From assembly GCA_002429315.1 (NCBI GenBank), contig DIZC01000019.1:1-7875 (forward strand): 7,875 nucleotides of DNA. The letters are read 5' to 3'. Below, piece by piece: positions 1 through 5,531 of this stretch (positions are counted from its first letter, which is position 1; every line of letters begins with the position of its first letter). Both the position numbers and the translations under genes were made by a program. Source of the DNA: Alphaproteobacteria bacterium UBA6038 (GTDB taxonomy: Bacteria; Pseudomonadota; Alphaproteobacteria; Micropepsales; Micropepsaceae). Under the pieces are notes generated by a model, which worked only from the letters and a program-made list of their open reading frames with translations, was not told where the DNA came from and made no database searches.

Positions 1-19
1 AGATGTGTATAAGAGACAG
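1..19 (+). other. Nextera transposon-end adapter (sequencing artefact)
   Basis: The first 19 bases, AGATGTGTATAAGAGACAG, are identical to the Tn5 mosaic-end adapter used in Nextera libraries. This is library sequence left on the contig end, not genome. It sits in the middle of the prkA coding sequence and creates a false junction there. Genomic sequence appears to begin at base 20. Identity of the adapter is established knowledge; that it is untrimmed rather than biological is a very safe inference. Confidence 0.97.
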
Positions 20-1637
20 GTTCCTGGTTCAAGAGCTCGCGGTTCATCAATTGGCCGGTGTCGGCGTCCTTGTAGTCCTGGTCCTCGATCCACGCATCGG
101 CATAGGCGATGTAGCGGTCGAACAGGTTCTGGCCGTACTCGCCGTAGGACTCCAGATACGCCTTCTGGATTTCCTTGCCGATGAACTCCGCGTAGCGCGG
201 CGCCAGCTCCGCCTTGATGAATTCGAGATATTTCTTCTCGGTCTCGTTCTGGTACTGCTCGCGCTTGATCGACTGCTCCAGCACGTACATCAGGTGCACC
301 GGGTCGGCGGCCACCTCGTTGACGTCGTAGTTGAAGGTTTCCGACAGCGTCTTGTACGCGAACCGCGTCGAGATGCCGGTCATGCCTTCGTCGACGCCGG
401 CCGCGTCCTTGTATTCCTGCAGCGTCTTCGCCTTGGGATCGGTGTCCTTCAGCTTCTCGCCGTCGTACACGCGCATCTTGGAGGTGAGGTTCGAATTCTC
501 GTGCTCCTTGAGCCGCGTCATCACGCAAAATTTCGCCAGGATCTCGAGCGTTTCGGGCGAGCAGGGCGCCCCGTTGAGCTCGCTCGCCTTGATCAGCTTC
601 CGATAAATCTGCGTCTCCTCCGTCACCCGCAAGCAGTACGGTACGGTGATGACGCAGATGCGGTCGAGGAAGGCCTCGTTGTTGCGGTTGGCCTTGAACA
701 CCGTCCATTCGGCTTCATTGGAGTGCGCCAGGATGATGCCGTTGAACGGAATCGGCCCCAGCGTTTCGGTGCCGATATAGTTGCCTTCCTGGGTCGCGGT
801 GAGCAGCGGGTGCAGGACCTTGATCGGCGCCTTGAACATCTCGACGAATTCGAGCAGGCCCTGATTGGCGCGGCACAGCCCGCCGGAGAAGGAATAGGCG
901 TCCGGATCGTTCTGGCTGTAGTGCTCGAGCTTGCGGATATCCACCTTGCCGACGAGCGAGGAGATGTCCTGGTTGTTCTCGTCGCCCGGCTCGGTCTTCG
1001 ACACCGCGATCTGGCGCAGCTTGGAGGGATAAAGCCGCGCCACCTCGAATTTGGAGATGTCGCCGCCGAATTCGTCCAGCCGCTTCACTGCCCAGGGGCT
1101 CATGACGCCGGTCAGCCGATGGCGCTCGATGCCGTAGCGGTCGGCCAGTAGCGATGACAATTCTTCAGAGCGGAAGAGACCCAGCGGCGATTCGAACACG
1201 GGACTGATCTGCTCGCCGGCCTTCAGCACGTAGATCGGATGTTTTTCCATCAGATCCTTGAGACGCTCGGCCAGCGATGACTTGCCGCCGCCGACCGGGC
1301 CGAGCAGGTACAGAATCTGCCGCCGCTCTTCCAAACCCTGCGCGGCGTGCTTGAAATAGCCGACGATGCGCTCGATCGTGTCTTCCATGCCGTAGAAGCC
1401 GTCGAAGGCGCGATAAATCTTGATGGTGCGGTTGAAGAACATCCGCCCGAGGCGGGAATCCTGCGCCGTGTCGATCAGTTCCGGCTCGCCGATCGCCGCC
1501 ACCAGCCTTTCGGCGGGGCTGGCGTAGAGCATCTTGTCGTCGCGCGCGGCCAGGAGCCAATCGCGCAGGCTCATCGTTTCGAATCTTTCGCGCGCGTAAT
1601 CCCGGGTGAAGATATCGAACACATCCAGCGTGCTCAT
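20..1637 (-). CDS. prkA: PrkA/YeaG-family serine protein kinase, C-terminus missing at contig end
   Basis: ATG at 1637 reads without a stop for 539 codons and is cut by the adapter. Family members are about 630-650 residues, so roughly 100 C-terminal residues are missing. The protein begins MSTLDVFDIF. A P-loop GPVGGGKSS starts at residue 113 in the N-terminal AAA+ domain, and a conserved NGIILAHSNEAEW segment lies at residues 299-311. The rest belongs to the PrkA C-terminal domain. The start is supported by AAAGGAGT at 1647-1654, ten bases upstream. PrkA/YeaG proteins are stress- and starvation-linked cytoplasmic AAA+ serine kinases; ATP-dependent protease activity has also been proposed for Bacillus PrkA. 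In many proteobacteria the gene is followed by yeaH (DUF444) and spoVR (ycgB); here that side lies beyond the contig end. It diverges from the acetyltransferase gene across a 519-base gap holding possible control signals. Confidence 0.95.
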
Positions 1638-1646
1638 TGCGCCGTG

Positions 1647-1654
1647 ACTCCTTT
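1647..1654 (-). promoter_or_regulatory. Shine-Dalgarno of prkA
   Basis: On the minus strand AAAGGAGT lies ten bases before the ATG at 1637. It is a near-perfect anti-16S match and fixes the prkA start. Confidence 0.8.
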
Positions 1655-1721
1655 ACGTCCGGCACGCCCTCCGCGACACAGGTCGCGGCCCTCGACTGAC
1701 GTGGCGAGACAGGTGGATCCG

Positions 1722-1763
1722 TTGCGGATTGCTTCTCTCGCTGCGGCGAGACTCGATCCGCAA
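1722..1763 (-). other. Bulged hairpin in the prkA leader
   Basis: TTGCGGAT (1722-1729) pairs perfectly with ATCCGCAA (1756-1763). Inside it, TCTCGC (1736-1741) pairs perfectly with GCGAGA (1746-1751) around a 4-base loop. The two stems are joined by an asymmetric internal loop of 6 and 4 bases. The structure sits 85-126 bases upstream of the prkA ATG, so it would lie in its mRNA leader. On the plus strand it is followed after 7 bases by T6 (1771-1776), which resembles a terminator, but no plus-strand gene precedes it. The pairing is seen directly; any function is inference. Confidence 0.45.
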
Positions 1764-1918
1764 ATTCGCCTTTTTTCCCACTCAAAAGACATGTCAACAC
1801 CCACATCCGCGCGATACCTCGCGCGAGCGTTTCGCCCTCCCATTACCCCTGTCGATAAAGTTCGCTGCCCGCCTTCGACGCGCTTTTTCGCCTGCGCGGC
1901 GCAGCTGATTTGCGAAGC

Positions 1919-1946
1919 AGTGTAAACCCTTTTGCCGATTTGCAAA
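1919..1946 (-). promoter_or_regulatory. Candidate prkA promoter
   Basis: On the minus strand a TTTGCA -35-like box (1941-1946) is separated by 16 bases from TACACT (1919-1924). Transcription would begin near 1912 and give a leader of about 275 bases carrying the bulged hairpin. Both boxes are imperfect. The -35 box overlaps the right arm of the palindrome at 1929-1948, so a bound regulator could block it. I looked for sigma-54 (GG-N10-GC) and alphaproteobacterial EcfG (GGAAC/GTT) elements and found none convincing. Confidence 0.22.
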
Positions 1947-1948
1947 AG
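1929..1948. repeat. 7-bp palindrome with overlapping direct repeats, possible operator
   Basis: CTTTTGC (1929-1935) and GCAAAAG (1942-1948) are perfect inverted arms around CGATTT. GCCGATT occurs at 1934-1940 and again at 1948-1954. GATTTGC occurs at 1907-1913 and 1937-1943. A dense cluster like this in a divergent intergenic region is typical of a regulator-binding site, but no specific regulator can be named. Confidence 0.35.
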
Positions 1949-2156
1949 CCGATTGTGGCGCGACGGCATGGGACGAGCCTTGCTTCCTCGCTTCTGGCGC
2001 GCGGGTGTGCCCGGTGCGCCATGGCAATGTTGCGCGCAAAAGTTTTATACTTCCTGACGATCCGCCTCAGGATTCGTTCATCTCGGCGGCCGCCGGGCCC
2101 ACGGAAATTCCCGGATTGGGCTTGCCGAGCGAAACTCCCCGCGCCAACATTCGCCC

Positions 2157-2705
2157 ATGGATCAGCTCGTCGTGTCCGTTCGGCAGGCGCGCGCGGAAGA
2201 CGCTCCGCAAGTGGCGCGCGTGTATATCGAGTCATGGCACGACACCTATGCCGGCATCCTGCCGAACCGCATGCTCTGTGCGATGACCGCGCGCGGCCAG
2301 ACGGCGCGCTGGCGCGCCGCCATCCGCGCGCGCGGCCGCGAGTCCGTCCTGGTGGCGGAGTGCGGCAGCTACGGCGTGGTCGGCATGACGAGCTTCGGCC
2401 CGGCGCGCGACGGCGGCCTGGGCTTCGATGGCGAAGTCTACACGCTCTATGTCGATCCGGCATTCTACGGGCGCGGCAGCGGACGCGCGCTGCTGGAAGG
2501 CGCCTTCGGGACGTTGCGCAAGCGCGGTCAGTCCTCCTGCATCATCTGGGCGCATGCGAAAAACCCGGTGCGGTTCTTCTATGAAGCGCTGGGCGGCAGG
2601 CTCATTGCCGAGCGCACCGCGCAGATGATGGGAGACGCGGTGCCGGAGAACGCCTTCGGCTGGCGGCGGCTTGCGCTCGCCGACCGCACCCGCGCCGCGC
2701 ACTGA
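2157..2705 (+). CDS. GNAT-family N-acetyltransferase
   Basis: 182 residues, a normal length for a single GNAT domain. The N-terminal part has the WHDTYAGILP segment (residues 27-36) common in GNAT proteins that begin with an RxARxxDAxxVARVYxxSW-type strand and helix. The acetyl-CoA site is clear: VYTLYVDPAFYGRGSGRAL at residues 94-112, with GRGSG as the pyrophosphate-binding Q/R-x-x-G-x-G/A loop. A later AKNPVRFFYEALGG segment is typical of motif B. It should transfer acetyl from acetyl-CoA to an amine in the cytoplasm; the substrate cannot be told. The ATG at 2157 has no strong Shine-Dalgarno, so a different start is possible, but upstream codons show no extra domain. It stands alone, divergent from prkA and convergent with the DUF559 gene, whose stop lies 6 bases past its own. 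Confidence 0.88.
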   Translation: MDQLVVSVRQARAEDAPQVARVYIESWHDTYAGILPNRMLCAMTARGQTARWRAAIRARGRESVLVAECGSYGVVGMTSFGPARDGGLGFDGEVYTLYVDPAFYGRGSGRALLEGAFGTLRKRGQSSCIIWAHAKNPVRFFYEALGGRLIAERTAQMMGDAVPENAFGWRRLALADRTRAAH

Positions 2706-2711
2706 ACACGG

Positions 2712-3152
2712 CTATCGGCCGAGACGAACCCGCCGTCTGCGTATCTTATCCTCCCCCGCGTGCGGGGGAGGTGCCGAGCGAGCGCTTCGCGAGCGAGGCG
2801 GTGGGGGGACTTGCGACAGGATCACCTCGATCGCGTGTTCGAGATTCTCGTACACGGCCGAATTGGGGATTCGTAGCACGCGCCAACCCTTCGCGCGCAA
2901 GTAGGCGTCGCGCCTGCGGTCGTATTCAACTTCATGCGGCTCGCCGTGTGTAGCGCCATCCACTTCGATGACGAGCTTGCCCGAATGGCTCGCAAAATCG
3001 GCGATGTAAGGACCAAGGGGATGCTGGCGGCGAAAGTTGTAACCATCCGCCTGCAAGGCGCGCAGATTTACCCAAAGGATCACCTCCGCCTTCGTCATGC
3101 GGTGGCGAAGCCGTTTCGCCCTGCTGCGCGAAAGTTCTTCTCCGCTTCGCAT
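2712..3152 (-). CDS. DUF559 endonuclease-like protein inside an inverted-repeat cassette
   Basis: 146 residues from the ATG at 3152. A GTG at 3185 would add 11 residues encoded only by the terminal repeat, which I think is not used. The core is DUF559, a Vsr-like PD-(D/E)XK domain: AKRLRHRMTKAEVILW (12-27), FRRQHPLGPYIADF (40-53), KLVIEVDGATH (59-69), then YDRRRDAYLRAKGWRVLRI (77-95). D52, E63 and D65 are the probable metal-site acids. Nuclease activity is predicted for the fold, and few members are characterised. The tail after V115 is Pro/Ser/Arg-rich because it is translated from the left palindrome, and its last 11 or so residues and the stop come from flanking DNA. GGAGG from the right repeat lies nine bases before the ATG as Shine-Dalgarno. 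Same strand as terB and sixA, 82 bases after the sixA stop, but a repeat hairpin intervenes. Confidence 0.8.
   Translation of the reverse strand: MRSGEELSRSRAKRLRHRMTKAEVILWVNLRALQADGYNFRRQHPLGPYIADFASHSGKLVIEVDGATHGEPHEVEYDRRRDAYLRAKGWRVLRIPNSAVYENLEHAIEVILSQVPPPPRSRSARSAPPPHAGEDKIRRRRVRLGR
2746..2809 (+). repeat. Left terminal repeat of the DUF559 cassette
   Basis: It begins TTATCCTCCCCCGC and contains a 10-bp perfect stem: CCTCCCCCGC (2750-2759) with GCGGGGGAGG (2762-2771). TGCCGAGCG and a GC-rich stretch ending in GGTGGGGGGA follow. Its first 35 bases match the reverse complement of the right repeat at 33 positions. Palindromes of this CCTCCCCCGC/GCGGGGGAGG type are widespread REP-like elements in alphaproteobacterial genomes. 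The sequence also encodes the C-terminal tail of the DUF559 protein on the minus strand. Confidence 0.85.
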
Positions 3153-3156
3153 TCCA

Positions 3157-3210
3157 TCCCCCCTCCGCCGCGCTGCGCGCGGCACCTCCCCCGCAAGCGG
3201 GGGAGGATAA
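3157..3210 (-). repeat. Right terminal repeat of the DUF559 cassette
   Basis: Inverted copy of the left repeat. It carries two adjacent perfect hairpins: CCGCGC/GCGCGG (3168-3182, 3-base loop) and CCTCCCCCGC/GCGGGGGAGG (3185-3206, 2-base loop). It begins 25 bases beyond the sixA stop, so the strong stem could end or protect the sixA transcript, although no T-run follows. Its GGAGGGGGG edge appears to serve as ribosome-binding site for the DUF559 gene. Confidence 0.85.
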
Positions 3211-3234
3211 CGGGCTGCAGACTCGCGAGGAAGG

Positions 3235-3771
3235 TCAGCCCTCCTCTAAATCCTTCGGGCGTATGAAGTCGGCGAGGGCGCCGGTGTGCGGCGCAAGGTC
3301 CTTCCACTTCGCAATGTCGAAATCGAGCACCACAAGCGCGGCGGTGGGGAATTTCTCCGTCAGCGAGTTGAATCGCGCGCGCGCGACGGAATCGCCCGCC
3401 TTGCCGGCGAGCAGGGCGGCACAGTCTTCGAATCCCGGATTGTGCCCCACCAGCAGCGGCCTCTTCACACTGTCCGGCAACCCACGGACGAGCTGCACGA
3501 TCTCGCGCGCGCTCGCGGCATACAGTGCCTCTACGAATTCCACTTTCGCCGAACTGTGCAGCTCGGCATTGGCAAGCTCCCAGGTTTCGCGCGTGCGCGT
3601 GGAGGTGGAGCAGAGAATGCGATCGGGCTGGTATCCCTTTTCGCGCATGGCGCCGCCGACGCGCGGCGAATCCTTGCGGCCGCGTTCGGTGAGCGCGCGC
3701 GCCGCATCGGCCGGCGTGTCCTTGTTGACCTGCTCCGTCTTGGCGTGGCGGAGGAGAAAGAGCCGCTTCAT
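3235..3771 (-). CDS. sixA: SixA-like histidine phosphatase-superfamily protein
   Basis: 178 residues, normal for the SixA branch of the histidine phosphatase (phosphoglycerate mutase-like) superfamily. The catalytic RHA motif is LFLLRHAKTE with R8 and H9. Further active-site residues are R59 in STSTRTRET, E81 in VEALYAAS, and H110 in LLVGHNPGFED. E. coli SixA removes phosphate from phosphohistidine proteins: originally ArcB, and later work points to the PTS-Ntr component NPr. The partner here is unknown. The ATG overlaps the TGA of the upstream TerB-like gene as ATGA (3768-3771), so translation is probably coupled and the two share a transcript. A strong palindrome of the DUF559 cassette lies just past the stop. 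Confidence 0.9.
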   Translation of the reverse strand: MKRLFLLRHAKTEQVNKDTPADAARALTERGRKDSPRVGGAMREKGYQPDRILCSTSTRTRETWELANAELHSSAKVEFVEALYAASAREIVQLVRGLPDSVKRPLLVGHNPGFEDCAALLAGKAGDSVARARFNSLTEKFPTAALVVLDFDIAKWKDLAPHTGALADFIRPKDLEEG

Positions 3772-4187
3772 CGTTCGGCAGCAACCTGAAAACGCGCCCG
3801 CGCTGCGCGCTCGAGCGCCGCGGCCACCAGCCGGTCGAGCCCCAATGCCCGGCGGATGATTTCCAGCACCCGCACCTCCTCAAGCATCACGCGCGAATCC
3901 GACAGCGCCACGTCGAGCGCCAGCGCATAGGCGGTCTCGCGCAACGCGTGCGGCAACGCCTCGCGCACCAGATCGAGCACGTCGTCGAGCGATTCCGGCT
4001 CGCGCAGCATGGCGGCGCATTCGTGACAGATGGGCAGCAGCGAATGGTTTTCGAAATCGCGGAAGATCGGCAAAGTCGCGGTGATGTTGCCGATGGTTCG
4101 GAGCTCGCGGTCGCTCATTACGCCGTCGGAGGCCGAGACGATCACCATCACGTAGATGAGCGCGGAATGATGGTTGATGGTTTTCAT
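3768..4187 (-). CDS. TerB-family (tellurite-resistance-like) protein
   Basis: 139 all-helical residues with no signal peptide, matching the short TerB-like proteins common in alphaproteobacteria. Two matching acidic motifs are visible: VSASDGVMSDRE (17-28, D21 to E28) and LDVALSDSRVMLEE (91-104, D97 to E104). Each has a D-x6-E spacing like the paired metal-binding motifs of TerB. TerB domains are named from tellurite resistance operons and are thought to bind metal ions at the membrane or in stress complexes; here no other ter genes are present, so tellurite resistance should not be assumed. AAGG lies ten bases before the ATG. It heads a two-gene unit with sixA and is divergent from metZ across 57 bases, where both promoters must be packed. 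Confidence 0.82.
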   Translation of the reverse strand: MKTINHHSALIYVMVIVSASDGVMSDRELRTIGNITATLPIFRDFENHSLLPICHECAAMLREPESLDDVLDLVREALPHALRETAYALALDVALSDSRVMLEEVRVLEIIRRALGLDRLVAAALERAARARFQVAAER

Positions 4188-4244
4188 GGGCGGGCGACCT
4201 TAGGCGGCTGGACCCAAGCCCGCAACCCGTGGCAGGTGTAGACC

Positions 4245-5438
4245 ATGGCGACACAGAAGAAGCCGGGCCGATGGCGCGCGCAGACGCTGGCCGTGCGCGG
4301 CGGCCAGATGCGCTCGCCATTCCAGGAGACGGCAGAGGGACTCTTTCTCACCTCCGGCTACGCCTACGAGAACGCCGAAGAGGCGGAAGCCCGCTTCAAG
4401 GGCAAGGCGGACGGTTACCAGTATTCCCGCTTCGGCAATCCCACCGTGTCGATGTTCGAGGCGCGCATGGCGGCGCTGGAAGGGGCGCCGGTCGCGCGCG
4501 CCACGGCGAGCGGCATGGCGGCGGTGACGGCAACCTTCCTCTGCGCCTTGCGCAGTGGAGATCATGTGGTGGCGTCGCGGGCGATGTTCGGCGCCTGCCG
4601 CTACGTCGTCGAGGAGATCCTGCCACGCTTCGGCATCGCCAACACCCTGGTGGACGGCCACGACATCGCGCAGTGGCAGCGCGCGGTCACGCCGCAAACC
4701 AGGATGCTGTTCCTCGAGACGCCCGCCAACCCGACGCTGGAGATCGTCGATATTCGCGCCGCGGCGGAGATCGCCAACCGCGCCGATGCGCGCCTGGTGG
4801 TGGACAATGCCTTCGCGACACCCGCCTTGCAGCAGCCGCTGGAATTCGGCGCCCACATCGTGGTGCATTCCTCGACCAAGTACATCGATGGGCAGGGCCG
4901 CTGCCTCGGCGGCGTGATTTTGTGCGATGAAGCCTTTCTGAAGGATCATCTGCAGATTTTTTTGCGCAACACCGGCCCCTCGATGAGCCCGTTCAACGCG
5001 TGGGTGCATCTGAAGAGTTTGGAGACGCTTGATTTGCGCATGCGCGCGCATTGCGACAACGCGGCGAAGGTGGCGGACTTTCTGGCCGGGCAGCCGAAGG
5101 TGGCGCGCGTGCTCTACCCATTACGCAGCGATCATCCGCAGCATCAATTGGCGCGGGCGCAGATGTCGGCGGGGGGCGGGGTGGTGACGTTCGATGTAGA
5201 GGGCGGAAAAGAGGCGGCGTTCCGCTTCGCCAATGCGCTCGCGCTGATCGACATCTCCAACAATTTGGGAGACACCAAGAGCCTCATCACCCATCCCGAA
5301 ACCACCACGCACCAGCGGCTTTCGCCGGAGGCCCGCGCCGCACTCGGCATCGGCTCCGGCACGCTTCGCCTTTCCGTCGGCCTCGAAGACGTGGCCGACA
5401 TCTGCGAAGACTTGGAACAGGCGCTCAAGACTGTCTGA
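4245..5438 (+). CDS. metZ: O-succinylhomoserine sulfhydrylase
   Basis: 397 residues, the usual length for this Cys/Met-metabolism PLP-dependent enzyme. Motifs in order: YSRFGNPTV (60-68), ATASGMAA (86-93), ETPANPTLEIVD (158-169), the PLP-ring aspartate D187 in VVDNAFATP, and the Schiff-base lysine K212 in HSSTKYIDGQGR. The segment GPSMSPFNAWVHLKSLETL and the C-terminal LRLSVGLEDVADI favour MetZ over MetB or MetC. MetZ makes homocysteine from O-succinylhomoserine and sulfide, with release of succinate, in the cytoplasm: the direct-sulfurylation route to methionine. A GGCAGG-type Shine-Dalgarno lies about 8 bases before the ATG. I see no SAM-II riboswitch in the 57-base leader. High GC, codon use like its neighbours. 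The distance to apaG is large because a low-GC gene, a metZ relic and osmC lie between. Confidence 0.93.
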   Translation: MATQKKPGRWRAQTLAVRGGQMRSPFQETAEGLFLTSGYAYENAEEAEARFKGKADGYQYSRFGNPTVSMFEARMAALEGAPVARATASGMAAVTATFLCALRSGDHVVASRAMFGACRYVVEEILPRFGIANTLVDGHDIAQWQRAVTPQTRMLFLETPANPTLEIVDIRAAAEIANRADARLVVDNAFATPALQQPLEFGAHIVVHSSTKYIDGQGRCLGGVILCDEAFLKDHLQIFLRNTGPSMSPFNAWVHLKSLETLDLRMRAHCDNAAKVADFLAGQPKVARVLYPLRSDHPQHQLARAQMSAGGGVVTFDVEGGKEAAFRFANALALIDISNNLGDTKSLITHPETTTHQRLSPEARAALGIGSGTLRLSVGLEDVADICEDLEQALKTV

Positions 5439-5531
5439 CGCGGCCGGTTGCGGCCAATGCCCGGTTCTGCCACTTTCCGCTGGAGCCCGATATCAGCTAT
5501 GGTGCGCAGGCGTTTAGGCCGGGGGACCTCC

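Larger units (their letters stand above)
1638..2156. other. Divergent intergenic region between prkA and the GNAT gene
   Basis: This 519-base stretch separates two divergent genes, and I find no convincing gene in it. Open frames across it lack ribosome-binding sites and recognisable protein character. It holds the prkA Shine-Dalgarno (1647-1654), a bulged hairpin (1722-1763), a T6 run (1771-1776), a 7-bp palindrome with flanking direct repeats (1907-1954), a 10-bp palindrome TTGCGCGCAA (2030-2039) and a TATACT box (2046-2051) facing the GNAT gene. No good -35 sits 16-18 bases before that box. A long leader for prkA is the likeliest explanation of the space. Confidence 0.7.
2746..3210 (-). 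mobile_element. Putative 465-bp non-autonomous or self-encoded DUF559 cassette
   Basis: The two inverted REP-like repeats enclose only the DUF559 gene. The order repeat, small nuclease-like gene, inverted repeat resembles REP-associated tyrosine transposase (RAYT) units, but the enzyme fold is different. I see no clear target-site duplication: the flanks are ...CTGCGTATC on the left and CGGGCTGCAG... on the right. Its position at the junction of convergent 3' ends would do little harm to neighbours. Mobility is inference from structure only. Confidence 0.45.

Noticed and set aside
3..1151. 382-codon open frame on the plus strand opposite prkA
   Set aside because: It begins inside the adapter, is antisense to a clearly conserved kinase gene, and is Leu/Val/Arg-rich with no motifs. 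It is a shadow of GC-rich third positions.
1791..1925. Short plus-strand frame starting MSTPTSARYL in the prkA upstream region
   Set aside because: No Shine-Dalgarno, no conserved character, and it covers the likely prkA leader.
1910..2584. 224-codon plus-strand frame starting in the intergenic region
   Set aside because: Arg/Ala-rich shadow overlapping the GNAT gene in another frame, with no ribosome-binding site or family motifs.
3152..3185. Upstream GTG (3185) as start of the DUF559 protein
   Set aside because: The extra 11 residues come wholly from the palindrome, while the ATG at 3152 has GGAGG at a proper distance and matches where family members begin.
2746..3210. CRISPR-like repeats
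   Set aside because: Only two copies, in inverted orientation and enclosing a gene. They are REP-like terminal palindromes, not an array.
3768..4187. Tellurite resistance locus
   Set aside because: Only a lone TerB-like domain is present, with no terC, terD, terZ or related genes, so the phenotype cannot be inferred.
4188..4244. SAM-II or SAM/SAH riboswitch before metZ
   Set aside because: Such elements are frequent before methionine genes in this class, but the 57-base leader lacks the expected stem and pseudoknot segments, and most of it is needed for the terB start region.
4200..5051. 283-codon minus-strand frame opposite metZ
   Set aside because: Shadow of metZ: His/Arg/Ala-rich and without motifs.
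5442..5455. GGCCG/CGGCC hairpin just after the metZ stop as a terminator
   Set aside because: The stem is only 5 bp and no T-run follows, so a rho-independent terminator is not supported.
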